The position numbers and the translations under genes were made by a program. This document shows, one piece after another, positions 20,135-31,387 of a DNA stretch of 64,000 nt. Source of the stretch: Ovis canadensis (taxonomy: Eukaryota; Chordata; Mammalia; Artiodactyla; Bovidae); NCBI RefSeq assembly GCF_042477335.2, contig NC_091727.1:127689501-127753500 (forward strand). Direction: 5' to 3'. The stretch's first letter is position 1; the number at the start of each line of letters is the position of its first letter. A model generated the notes under the pieces. It ran no database searches. It was not told the DNA's origin and saw only the letters and a list, made by a program, of their open reading frames with translations.

Positions 20135-22920
20135 ATGAATCAAGGCAAATTGGAAGTGGTCAAACAGGAAATGGCAAGAGTGAACATCGACATTCGAGGA
20201 ATCAGGGAACTAAAATGGACTGGAATGGGTGAACTTAACTCGGATGACCATTATATCTACTACTGTTGGCGGGAATCACTTAGAAGAAATGGAGTAGCCA
20301 TCATGGTCAACAAAAGGGTCTGAAATGCAGTACTTGGATGCAGTCTCAAAAATGACAGAATGCTCTCTGTTCCTTTCCAAGGCAAACCATTCAATATCAC
20401 AGTAATCCAAGCCTATGCCCCAACCAGTAACGCTAGAGAAGCTGAAGTTGAATGGTTCTGTGAAGACCTACAAGACCTTCTAGAACTAACACTCAAAAAA
20501 GATGTCCTTTTCATTATAGGGGACTGGAATGCAAAAGTAGGAAGTCAAGAAACACCTGGAGTAACAGGCAAATTTGGCCTTGGAATGAGGAATGAAGCAG
20601 GGCAAAGACTAATAGAGTTTTGCCAAGAAAATGCACTGGTCATAGCAAACACCCTCTTCCAACAACACAAGAGAAGACTCTACACATGGACATCACCAGA
20701 TGGTCAACACTGAAATCAGATTGATTATATTCTTTGCAGCCAAAGATGGAGAAGCACTATACAGTCAACAAAAACAAGAACAGGAGCTGACTGTGGCTCA
20801 GATCATCAACTCCTTATTGCCAAAATCAGACTGAAATTGAAGAAAGTAGGGAAAACCACTAGACCATTCAGGTATGACCTAAATCAAATCCCTTATGATT
20901 ATACAGTGGAAGTGAGAAATAGATATAAGGGACTAGATCTGAGAGATAGAGTGCTTGATGAACTATGGATGGAGGTTTGTGACGTTGTACAGGAGACAGG
21001 GATCAAGACCACCCCCATGGAAAAGAAATGCAAAAAAGCAAAATGGCTGTCTGGGGAGGCCCTACAAACAGCTGTGAAAAGAAGAGAAGGAAAAGCAAAG
21101 GAGGAAAGGAAAGATATAAGCATCTGAATGCTTATAGCAAGAAGAATAGCAAGAAGAGATAAGAAAACCTTCCTCGGTGATCAGTGTAAAGAAATAGAGG
21201 AAAAGAACAGAATGGGGAAAGACTAGAGATCTCTTCAAGAAAATTAGAGATACCAAGGGAACATTTCATGCAAAGATGGGCTCGATAAACGACAGAAATG
21301 ATATGGACCTAACAGAAACAGAAGATATTAAGAAGAGGTGGCAAGAATACATGGAAGAAGTGTACAAAAAAGATCTTCATGACCCGGATAATCACGATGG
21401 TGTGATCACTCATCTAGAGCCAGACATCCTGGAATGTGAAGTCAAGTGGGCCTTAGGAAGCATCACTACAAACAAAGCTAGTGGAGGTGATGGAATTCCA
21501 GCTGAGCTATTTCAAATCCTGAAAGATGATGCTGTGAAAGTGCTGCACTCAATATGCCAGCACATTTGGAAAACTCAGCAGTGGCCACAGGACTGGAAAA
21601 GGTAGTTTTCATTCCAATCCCAAAGAAAGGCAATGCCAAAGAATGCTCAAACTACTGCACAATTGCACTCATCTCATATGCTAGTAAAGTAATGCTCAAA
21701 ATTCTCCAAGCCAGGCTTCAGCAATACATGAACCATGAACTCCCTGATGTTCAAGCTGGCTTTAGAAAAGAAGGAGGAACCAGAGATCAAAATGCCAACA
21801 TCTGCTGGATCATGGAAAAAGCAAGAGAGTTCCAGAAAAACATCTATTTCTGCTTTATTGACTGTGTCAAAGCCTTTGACTGTGTGGATCACAATAAACT
21901 GTGGAAAATTCTGAAAGAGATGGGAATACCAGACCACCTGACCTGCCTCTTGAGAAATCTGTATGCAGGTCAGGAAGCAACAGTTAGAACTGGACATGGA
22001 ACAACAGACTGATTCCAAATAGGAAAAAGAGTACGTCAAGGCTGTATATTGTCACCCTACTTATTTAACTTATATGCAGAGTACGTCATGAGAAATGCTG
22101 GACTGGAAGAAGCACAAGCTGGAATGAAGATTGCTGGGAGAAAGATCAATAACCTCAGATATGCAGATGACACCACCCTTATGGCAGAAAGTGAAGAGGA
22201 ACTAAAAAGCCTCTTGATGAAAGTGAAAGAGGAGAATGAAAAAGTTGGCCTAAAGCTCAACATTCAGGAAACGAAGATCATGGCATCTGGTCCCATCACT
22301 TCATGGGAAATAGATGGGGAAACAGTAGAAACAGTGTCAGACTTTATTTTGGGGGGCTCCAAAATCACTGTAGGTGGTGATTGCACCCATGAAATTAAAA
22401 GACACTTACTCCTTGGAAGGAAAGTTATGACCAACCTAGATAGCATATTTAAAAGCAGAGACATTACTTTGCCAGCAAAGGTCCATCTAGTTAAGGCTAT
22501 GGTTTTTCCAGTGGTCATGTATGGATGTGAGTGTTGGACTGTGAAGAAAGCTGAGCACTGAAGAATTGATGCTTTTGAACTGTGGTGTTGGAGAAGACTC
22601 TTGAGAGTCCCTTGGACTGCAAGGAGATCCAACCAGTCCATCCCAAAGGAGATCAGTCCTGGGTGTTCATTTGAAGGACTGATGCTGAAGCTGAAACTCG
22701 TATACTTTGGCCACCTGATGTGAAGAGCTGACTCATTGGAAAAGACTCTGATGCTGGGAGGGATAGGGGGCAGGAGGAGAAAGGGACGACAGAGGATGAG
22801 ATGGCTGAATGGCATCACTGACTTGATGGACATGAGTTTGAGTGAACTCTGGGTGTTGGTGATGGGCAGGGAGGCCTGGCGTGCTGTAATTCATGGAGTT
22901 GCAAGGAGTCGGACATGACT
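20135..22920 (+). pseudogene. BovB endonuclease-reverse transcriptase ORF, disrupted
   Basis: In one frame from 20135 the translation shows endonuclease motifs ELKW (20207-20218), GDWNAKVG (GDWN 20519-20530) and SDH (20808-20816). The reverse transcriptase includes a FIDCVKAFD motif A and YADD at 22160-22171. Stops occur at 20321, 20711, 21125, 22010, 22559 and 22721. An extra G near 21215 shifts the frame and a lost C near 21603 restores it, so 21276-21605 reads in another frame and ends in a TAG there. Catalytic residues are largely present; the protein is not. Confidence 0.9.
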
Positions 22921-22952
22921 GAGCGACCGAACTGAACTGAACTGAACTGAGA

Positions 22953-23920
22953 CTATAAAACTTTATTTGGAAAATCTTTGGAAGACATATAGAAGGTATC
23001 ATTTTCAGTAGGTTGATTCTTCTCCAGATGAAAGATCTAGAAACCAAAAGAGTTGGGAATGCAAACCCATCTTCACTATGTTGCCTAAGAACCAAAGAAT
23101 GGAAAAGGCTAGGCCAGCCCCCTTCTTCAGCCCAGGGCTCTTATCTTTTGCAGGGGCTCCCACAGATGGGTTGAGGTTGACCTCTTTAATGTTACTGCCT
23201 TTCCTTTAATAATTCACTGCGGGTTTGTTAAGAGTGCATCTTTCTTTGTGTTTTGCGGGACTGCCAGCTTGTGCCATTTCTCATGGTAATGGATTCTCTA
23301 AATTTTCTCCTCACTGTGTAAAATCAGACTTCCCTCAATTTGACTTAAACTCACATCATAAACTTGAAGGGATTTCTTCCTTTTTTTTCTTTTAGAATTC
23401 ATTGCTCACTCTATGAGGCTTTTTGTGATTTTATAGCTTTCTAATGCATCTCTCCCACCCAGCCTTTCTGATTGAAGGGCAGCTAATCTTTTTAATCAGG
23501 ACTCCTTTCTGCCATATGGTAACACCTCCCCCTCCTGTGCCCTTAATCTCTTTCTACAGTCGTCTGTAGCTCTTTTCCAACCCATCCCCGTCTGTTAGGT
23601 AGGGCTTTCTGAAAGAGCAGTGATCCAAACCATCCCTAGGGCATGGCTAATAGAGTGATTGCTCTGACCTCTGCACTCTGGGAGTTCCAAATAGGTAGCA
23701 GAGACCAGGTGGCTGATGGGATGGGAGTAGGGGTGGGGTGAGAGTGGAGTAAGGGGTGGGCAAATAAGCTGGAGGCTTCACCAACTGGAGTTAAAAAGAA
23801 AGATCCATCTGCTCATAAATAAATACATTACAGTTAATAGCTAAGTTGAGGTTAACTGCTAGGTTATGGCATCCTCCCCATTCTTTGAGTCCTCCCTACC
23901 CTTGCTCTATGAGACCCCTT
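22953..23920. other. No gene seen; unique DNA
   Basis: No repeat or coding frame that I recognise. The first part may be the far side of an LTR split by the BovB. Confidence 0.4.
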
Positions 23921-24460
23921 TGAGACAGGAAGGGGGCAGGACACAACCTTAAAAGGATGACATAGCCTGAGGACACAACATAAACTATTTAGAACCAACT
24001 AGGTACAACATGGTTGACCAGTCGACTTCCACTCGACCTTGAGCCTTAGTATTCGCTCATTGTAACACATCAGAAGGCTAAATGACATACCCACAGGTGC
24101 CTTGACAGTTCCAAGGTCAACCACAAAGGTCAAAAAGTGTAGGCAGCCCAATTCCTGGAAATCCCCAGCCCTTCCCAAAATAGCTGGAATGCTCCTCTCA
24201 CTCAGTACCCTATGAAATTACTCAGCCCATAAAAACTGACAACCCCATCCCCTGGCACCTCTCTTGCCTTCTGAGATGGTCCATTCTCTGTCTGTGGAGT
24301 GTGTATCTCACTGAACAAACCTTATTTCTCTTCACTATGGCTCACTCTTGAATTCTTTCCTGCACAAAGCCAAGAATCCACCCTTGGCGGCCACCCCAGG
24401 GACTCACCTGAGACCTGAGACATGACCAGCCTCTCATACAGCACTCTCTTTCCTGCAACA
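23921..24460 (+). mobile_element. Probable solo LTR of a class I ERV
   Basis: The sequence has the order of a gammaretrovirus-like LTR: TGAGACAGGAAG start, CCCATAAAAACTGACAACCCC in the TATA region, then a CTTGAATTCTTTCCTG block and AAGCCAAGAA typical of U5, with a purine-rich AGACCTGAGACATG stretch near the end. No gag, pol or env sequence follows. Ends are approximate and no direct repeat was confirmed. Confidence 0.55.
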
Positions 24461-24646
24461 TTTTCCATGAGAGCCTCTCATTTTCTTTGGCTTCTTTATC
24501 TTTATTTGCCACATTCACTTTGAATAAACACACTTCCTTCTGAGGAGGGGTATGTGGGCCCACAGTGATCCGGGGGTGATATGGCAATGAAGAAATATCC
24601 TGGCATAGATGCTAATTGTTGGACAAAGAGGAGAGAGTGGTTTGTG

Positions 24647-26340
24647 GATACCAAGGGAACATTTCATGCAAAGATGGGTTCAATAAAGGACAGAAATGGT
24701 ATGGACCTAACAGAAGCAGAAGATATTAAGAAGAGGTCTCAAGGATACACAGAAGAACTGTACAAAAAAGATCTTCACAACTCAGATAATCACAATGGTG
24801 TGATCACTCACCTAGAGCCAGACATCCTAGAATATGAAGTCAAGTGGGCCTTAGGAAGCATCACTATGAACAAAGCTAGTGAAGGTGATGGCATTCCAGT
24901 TGAGCTATTTCAAATCCTGAAAGATGATGCTGTGAAAGTGCTGCACTCAATATGCCAGCACATTTGGAAAACTCAGCAGTGGCCACAGGAGTGGAAAAGC
25001 TCAGTTTTCATTCCAATCCCAAAGAAAGGCAATGCCAAAGAATGCTCAAACTACCACACAATTGCACTCATCTCATATGCTAGTAAAGTAATGCTCAAAA
25101 TTCTCCAAGCCAGGCTTCAGCAATACGTGAACCGTGAACTCCCTGACGTTTAAGCTGGTTTTAGAAAAGGCAGAGGAACCAGAGATCAAATTGCCAACAT
25201 CCGCTGGATCATGGAAAAAGCAAGAGAGTTCCAGAAAAACATCTATTTCTGCTTTATTGACTATGTCAAAGCCTTTGACTGTGTGGATCACAAGAAACTG
25301 TGGAAAATTCTGAAAGAGATGGGAATACCAGACTACCTGACCTGCCTCTTGAGAAATCTGTATGCAGGTCAGGAAGCAACAGTTAGAAATGGACATGGAA
25401 CAACAGACTGGTTCCAAATAGGAAAAAGAGTACGTCAAGGCTGTATATTGTCACCCTACTTATTTAACTTATACGCAGAGTACGTCATGAGAAATGCTGG
25501 ACTGGAAGAAGCACAAGCTGGAATGAAGATTGCTGGGAGAAATATCAATAACCTCAGATATGCAGATGACACCACCCTTATGGCAGAAAGTGAAGAGGAA
25601 CTCAAAAGCCTCTTGATGAAAGTGAAAGAGGAGAGTGAAAAAGTTGGTCTAAAGCTCAACATTCAGAAAACGAAGATCATGGCATCTGGTCCCATCACTT
25701 CATGGGAAATAGATGGGGAAACAGTGGAAACAGTGTCAGACTTTATTTTGGGGGGCTCCAAAATCACTGCAGATTGTGACTGCAGCCATGAAACTAAAAG
25801 ACGCTTATTCCTTGGAAGGAAAGTTATGACCAACCTAGATAGCATATTCAAAAGCAGAGACATTACTTTGCCAACCAAGATCCATCTAGTCAAGGCTCTG
25901 GTTTTTCCAGTAGTCATGTATGGATGCGAGAGTTGGACTGTGAAGAAAGCTGAATGCTGAAGAATTGATGGTTTTGAACTGTGGTGTTGGAGAAGACTCT
26001 TGAGAGTCCCTTGGACTGCAAGGAGATCCAACCAGTCCATCCTAAAGGAGATCAGTCTTGGGTGTTCATTTGAAGGACTGATGCTGAAGCTGAAACTCCA
26101 GTACTTTGGCCACGTCATGTGAAATGTTGACTCATTGGAAAAGACTCTGATGCTGGGAGGGATTGGGGGCAGGAGGAGAAGGGGACGACAGAGCATGAGA
26201 TGGCTGGATGGCATCACTGCCTCGATGGACGTGAATCTGAGTGAACTCTGGGAGTTGGTGATGGACAGGGAGGCCTGGTGTGCTGCAATTCATGGGGTCG
26301 CAAAGAGTCGGACACGACTGAGCAACTGAACTGAACCGAA
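24647..26340 (+). mobile_element. 5'-truncated BovB, same subfamily as 19.4 kb copy
   Basis: Begins at GATACCAAGGGAACATTTC (start of the reverse transcriptase part) and runs to the 3' end ACTGAACTGAACCGAA. TGGATA at 24645-24650 and 26341-26346 is a possible short target-site duplication. It shares with the copy at 19.4 kb several residues not seen in other window copies, such as SPYLFNLYAEYV and AGMKIAGR, so the two probably come from the same source lineage. Confidence 0.92.
24660..26329 (+). pseudogene. BovB reverse transcriptase, almost open
   Basis: Two long frames cover it: 24581-25153 (N-terminal RT, PKKGNAKECSNYH) and 25211-25960 (249 codons with FIDYVKAFDCVDH motif A, RQGCILSPYLF, and YADD at 25559-25570). 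A stop at 25151-25153 separates the frames. Further stops at 25958-25960 and 26120-26122 are TGA in place of an expected CGA. No endonuclease is present because of the 5' truncation. Confidence 0.88.
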
Positions 26341-26346
26341 TGGATA

Positions 26347-27210
26347 ATGAACAGGAGGAATTCTTTGCCTTCTTTTGTACCTAGACACCCCCATGAACTT
26401 GAGCTTCTGTGCTTCAGGCCATAAGTATTATCTGCTCAAGAGCTATCAAGAAAGATACGAGTCACAAGATCTAACAAAGTTTTCTAAATTAGTCATGGTT
26501 CTGAAGATAATGACCTAACTGGTTTGAGCCACAGATATCATTAAGGACGCTCTAAAGGACTGCTTTTCAAGGTGACTCATGGTTTTATTCCATAACTGTC
26601 TGGGTTAGGCTTAGAACCGAGGATGGGGTAAGTGCGGATGGAGAAAGAGGGAAGGTGAAGTATTTCATGTGTACACACTGAGTATATCTTTCAAGGACAT
26701 CTCTTTCTGACTGCTCCCTAGTCCTTACACCAAAGACTCATCAGAGAAATTAAAAAGTGAGAAAAAACTGGCAGTGTTGGGAGGCTGCAGTAGCATCTAG
26801 TGCTCATTATTATATGATTCAGTTTTCCTTCTGAACTTGAAGTCATATTAATGGAATTTCATTGAGTGATGACATCTTTCCGTCCTATCTTTCCTTCCTG
26901 GAACTTGAGCTGGATACACCAAGTGGAACTCCCACACATAAACAGTCAAGTAAGGCCCTACAACGTTTCTCCAACAACCACCTCTCCTGAATTACAGGAT
27001 TGCACAATGAGCTTGCAAAAGTATAGAGCATGGCCAAAAATGAACTTCTAAAGGAGCTTTACCCAGAAGGCATTTGATCTTTCCCCTGGCTTTTCAAAGA
27101 AGTCTTTTTTTGGCAAAACAGTAGGACGAGGTAAACTGGGTACCTTTCTATTCTATGAAGTTTTTCTACTTCAAAGACACTTACGGTCTCTGGTATTGGA
27201 AAACAAAATT
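26347..27210. other. No gene seen; unique DNA
   Basis: No recognised repeat. A plus-strand frame at 26866-27051 has no features. Confidence 0.45.
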
Positions 27211-27352
27211 CAGGGCTTCCCTAGTAGCCTGTGGTAAAGAATCTGCCTGTCAATGCAGGAGACTCAGGTTCGATCCTGGCTCAGGAAGATCCCCTGGAGA
27301 AGGAAATGGCAACCCACTCCAGTATTCTTGTCTGGAAAATCCCATGGACAGC
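27211..27352 (+). mobile_element. 3'-truncated Bov-tA SINE
   Basis: The tRNA-like head (GGGCTTCCCTAGTAGCC, box B GGTTCGATCC) and half of the Bov-A unit are present. The copy stops after CCCATGGACAGCAG, without the usual 3' end. Loss of the 3' end is unusual for a SINE made by target-primed reverse transcription and suggests a later deletion. Confidence 0.87.
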
Positions 27353-27744
27353 AGTGGTTTCTAAAAATAGATCATTTTGGACTTTTCAAGTTTGCCATGT
27401 ACCAAAAGGTGGACTTGGGTCATTCAAGCTTCCAATGAAGTATACCTAGTGGTTCCATAAATATAATGATGATTCTGAGAAATCTTAGAGTTAAAAAGAA
27501 TATGCTACAGTACATAGGGTATTCTTATCTTGATGGTAATGATACTGTAATTGGTCAATACTTGCATTCCAAAGTATGCCTATAATGTCCTTAGCCCTGA
27601 AAATGCCTAATTCTTGACTTCTTCATTATTTGCTTTGTGATTCTGAAAGCAGCTCAAGTTCAGTTTTTTGGAAATACAGGGCCCTGGGCAAACTAACTAT
27701 AGGTGTTGCTAAATAACCCCCAGTATTTTTGTTTCATATTATGG
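27353..27744. other. No gene seen; unique DNA
   Basis: Nothing recognised. Confidence 0.45.
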
Positions 27745-27832
27745 AGTGGAAAAGCATGTGGGATCTTAGTTCCCTGATCAGGGATGGAACCCATACCACC
27801 ACCCCACCCTGCAATGGACCACCAGAAAGTCC
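27745..27832 (-). mobile_element. CHR-type SINE head fragment
   Basis: Only the tRNA-like part is visible: CATGTGGGATCTTAGTTCCC, then TGATCAGGGATGGAACCCAT and the head at CCACCAGAAAGTCC. It is 5' (tRNA) end only, on the minus strand. Confidence 0.65.
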
Positions 27833-28121
27833 TGAATTCCTTTCTACATTTTCCTGGAATCTTGTTTGGAAAACTGAGGCAGGAGACTCCAGGGAACTGC
27901 ACAAACAGAGGACTAGCACTGGGCAATCTGGGACTGCTATCATATATAAGAGAGAGAAGAGCCTTTGTGCCTTCACTGTTGCCATGGAAACATTAGAAGT
28001 GTGGGTGTGAGTTTGGGCATGTGACTCTGACCCTAATGTATGTGATTTCTATGTCAAGCATTTCACCATTAGCCTCCAGAAGTTGGGTCTAACAGATCTG
28101 TGTGATTGCTGAAGCAGTGTA

Positions 28122-28123
28122 TG

Positions 28124-28164
<41 letters not shown>

Positions 28165-28165
28165 G
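28122..28165. repeat. (TG)n microsatellite at SINE tail
   Basis: About 44 nt of TG with one TTT interruption. It ends in GTGTGAGCACACACG, where a few bases are self-complementary. Confidence 0.95.
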
Positions 28166-28389
28166 AGCACACACGCTCAGTCGCTTCAGTCTTAACAGAC
28201 TCTTTGCAACCCAGGGGACTGTAGCCTGCCAGACCGCTCTGTCCACGGGATTTCCCAGGCAAGAATCCTGGAGTTAGTAGCCATTTCCTACTCCAGAGGA
28301 TTTTCCTGACCCAAGGATGGAACCTATGTCTCTTGTGTCCCCTGCACTGCCAGGCAGATTCTTTACCACTGCGCCACCTGGGAAGCCCC
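28122..28389 (-). mobile_element. Bov-tA SINE with microsatellite tail
   Basis: Minus-strand, full-length Bov-tA (28166-28389) whose 3' side continues into a TG run. GAAGCAGTGTAT (28111-28122) and GAAGCAGTATAT (28390-28401) flank the SINE plus the run, so the microsatellite lies inside the insertion and grew from the SINE tail or was part of it. Confidence 0.92.
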
Positions 28390-28401
28390 GAAGCAGTATA
28401 T

Positions 28402-29092
28402 AGCTCCTATATTCTCAGGGATCCCCTGAAGCACTGTCTTCTATTTCCTCATCATGAGTGCTCCTGAGTCCTAAAAAAAAAAACTCATGGGAGCTTTGAT
28501 CTTCAAGGACAATATCCTTTAACAGCTCTGGTGTGAGGAGGAGTGACTTGGACAAAAAGCAGCCCTAATTTAAGAAACAGATGTCAAATACTGTCTAAGG
28601 TTTCTGAAGGGAGTTAAAGGGGAGAGACTGATCAATTACAAATCAGAAATGGCTAGCCAAAAGGTAGTCTCTGTCACTGCAAGCTGGTGGTAGGCCAAAA
28701 TGTGAAGTCGAACAATAGCGTCACCAATAGCTGACTCTTTAGAGTTTGCCTTGTGAGGAGAGTCTGCCTCTGGGGATTCAGTCAGGCAGCTGGCAGGTTG
28801 GAAAAGCCATTTGTCACTTGACCCAGGGAAGTCTGTAATCTAATAGCATCAGTTCTGCTGGAAACAAGAGCATAGGGGCAAGGCTGCTTTGGAGAAGGCA
28901 ACCTGAGCAGTGCCAGGTCACTTGGCGGAGTCCCAGAGGCAGGTCATAGGTACTGGCTCCTCAGATGGTTTTACCCAGAGAGCAGAAGCCTAAGGCAGCC
29001 CTGAGTTCTTCTCATCACTTTGCTACTTGTTACACCCTGTCAAGCATTTTGACTCTCTAGGTCCCAATATTTTTGTTTGTCACTTGGGATTA
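28402..29092. other. No gene seen; unique DNA
   Basis: Unique sequence with one A-run at about 28474. No coding frame or known repeat. Confidence 0.45.
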
Positions 29093-29520
29093 AGGGTAGC
29101 AACTCAGGTTTTGAATCCAAGAAGGCCAGGGTTCAAATCCCCACTCTAACATTTCCTCTTTGATCTTGAGCAATTAATTAACCTCTCTGAACTTTTGGTT
29201 CCTCATCCATAAAGTGTGGGAAATGATGCTTACAGTGTGGGGCTTAGGAAAGAAAATATATATGTAAATATAGTAGTGAAAGTGAAAGTCGCTCAGTCGT
29301 GTCTGACTCTTCGCGATGCCATGGACTATAGAGTCCATGGAATTCTCCAGGCCAGAATACTGGAGTGGGTAACCTTTCCCTTCTGCAGGGGATCTTCTCA
29401 AGCCAGGGATCGAACCCAGGTCTCCAGCATTAAAGGTGGATTCTTCACCATCTGAGCCAGTAAGCACTCAATAAATATTTGTTGACTCAATAAATGAATG
29501 GTGGTGCCTGGCACATAATA
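29093..29520 (+). mobile_element. MIR SINE split by a Bov-tA
   Basis: The left part (29093-29272) has GGGTTCAAATCCCC and the core TCTTGAGCAATTAATTAACC; the right part (29461-29520) has the MIR end TAAGCACTCAATAAATATTTG. The gap is filled by a younger Bov-tA, which gives the relative order of insertion. Confidence 0.82.
29275..29460 (-). mobile_element. Bov-tA SINE inside MIR
   Basis: Minus-strand Bov-tA starting with the tail AGTGAAAGTGAAAGTCGCTC and ending with the head at CACCATCTGAGCC. The first bases of the head are missing. Confidence 0.9.
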
Positions 29521-29699
29521 GATGTTTTTTAGATGTAGTTTCCTCTTCTTTCTTTCCCAGCCATATATGATATGGAACCATATAGTGAGATTCTCACAGA
29601 GTCACAGGATCCAGATATCAGCCTAATACTCTAGAAATTGTTTGGTCTACATCTTCTGTGTTTTTCCCCCCATGGGTACTACTCTGTCCAGAAATGTAT

Positions 29700-30626
29700 A
29701 TCTTTTTTCTTTCAGTTTTATTCGGATATAATTGACATAGACCACTGTATAAGTTTAAGCATAATGAATAGGCTTACATAATCATGAAATTACTACCGCA
29801 ATAAGTTTCAATGAACATCGACTGTCTCACATAGCCACAACATTAAAGAAATAGAAAAACGTGTTTTCCTTGTGATGAGAACTCAGGATTTGCTCTCAAC
29901 AACTTTCATATATAACATTCAGCAGTGTTCATTGTATTTATCATGTTTTACATCTCGAGTACTTATTTATCTTATAACTGGAAGTTTTTACCTTTTGACT
30001 GCCTTTGTCTAATTCCCGCTCCTCCACCCTACCTCAGGTAACCATAAATATCTTCTCTTTCTATAAGATTTTGGGTTTGTTTTTGAAGTATAATTGACCT
30101 ACAACACTGTATAATGGTTTGATATTTCTATACATTTCAAAATGATATACACATCTTTTTTATCCATTCATCTGTTGATGGACATTTAGCCTGCTTCCTA
30201 GCTTGGCTATTAGAAACAGTGCTGCTATGAACACTGGGGTACATGTATCTTTTCAAATTAGTGTTTTTGTTTTCTTAGGATAAATACTCAGAAGTGGATT
30301 AGATGGATTGTACGGATTGCTGGATTGTATGGTAGTTCTATTTTTAATGTTTTGAGGAATCACCAGACTGCTTTCCACAGTAACTGCACCAATTTCTATT
30401 TCTGCACACAGTACATAAGGGTTCCCTTTCGCTACGTCCTCACCAGCACTTGTGATTTATTGTCTTTTTCATAAGAGATGTGGGGTGATATCTCAGAGTG
30501 GTTTTGATTGGCATTTCCCAGTTGATTAGTGATGTTGGGCACCATCTTGTGTTTATGTCTCTTCAGGTCCTCTGCTCACTTTTTTATTATTTGTATTTCT
30601 CATGTTGAGTTGTACGAGTTCTTTAA
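29700..30626 (-). mobile_element. Old L1M 3' portion
   Basis: The plus strand is antisense to L1. The 3' UTR contains two related blocks (ATAATTGACATAGACCACTG and ATAATTGACCTACAACACTG). It is followed by the ORF2 C-terminal part: TATCCATTCATCTGTTGATG, then CAGTGCTGCTATGAACACTG and further blocks up to CTTTTTCATAAGAG. It is strongly diverged with many stops, typical of L1M-age copies. Confidence 0.85.
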
Positions 30627-31371
30627 AAAAAGGGGAAAATCCCTCTTTAGGGAAAAATATGCACACATCTTTAAATGTACACATAAATGCACTGAGTTCT
30701 GCATATAATCTCACGGGTTTCACAGGCTCTCGAAACCCCAGGTTACCTCTGGCACGCAAGACTTGAAAGGTTGGGCAACTCTTCAGATAGTTAATAAACC
30801 TGTAAAATTCTTTGCAGAAAATTTTAGGTGAATAGAGATTTTTTTTAAGTTATTATCTTTTATTCAAAGCTTCATTTTGAAAGAACCTGGCTTCACAGTC
30901 TCAGTTTCCACCTTTTTGTCTTATTTCCTTTTCTTCTTTTTAAAGATGAACAGAAGTCTTTGTTGCTGGTTTGTAACATTTCCGTCTGTTATTTTTCTCT
31001 GTTCCTCTCCACTTCCCTCTGTTGGGAAGGTCTATAGCTGGTGGTCAGTAAGCATTTTAATCTAAGTAATTTAATTGTATTACTCCATATGTTAACCATT
31101 AATGCTCTTTAAAGTAATCACTGTTAGGTCTTACAACTCTACCCCTATATAGTTATACATTCAGATCTATAGCCATGACAATTAGTATCATCCACATTCC
31201 ATATACTCCATATGTAAATGTTGTCGTTTGGACTATAGTTTCAGCCTGAAGCTCTTTGTCCCCTGGTCTTCTCAATGCCCTTCCTTAGAAAGAGCAGCAG
31301 CTCTCGTCTGACTCATGGCATACCTATATTCCACCTGTTGCAGTGTTCCCCAGTCACTGCAGTCTGTGTTT
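30627..31371. other. No gene seen; AT-rich unique DNA
   Basis: No repeat or coding frame recognised. The L1 at 31388 inserted at its right end. Confidence 0.45.
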
Positions 31372-31387
31372 TAAAGTCATGACTTGG

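Larger units (their letters stand above)
19356..22952 (+). mobile_element. Near full-length BovB (RTE LINE)
   Basis: About 3.6 kb long: a GC-rich 5' region with degenerate tandem units, a single ORF remnant encoding an apurinic-type endonuclease, linker, reverse transcriptase and C-terminal region, then a short 3' end with CTGAACTGAACTGAACTGA pentamer repeats. RTE elements encode one protein and move by target-primed reverse transcription. BovB is known for horizontal transfer between squamates and ruminants. At least seven stops and two frameshifts make this copy inactive. The exact 5' end and target-site duplication could not be fixed. Confidence 0.93.

Noticed and set aside
23921..24460. 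A complete provirus around the class I-like LTR
   Set aside because: No second LTR, primer-binding site or gag/pol/env sequence is found on either side; a BovB follows within 200 bp.
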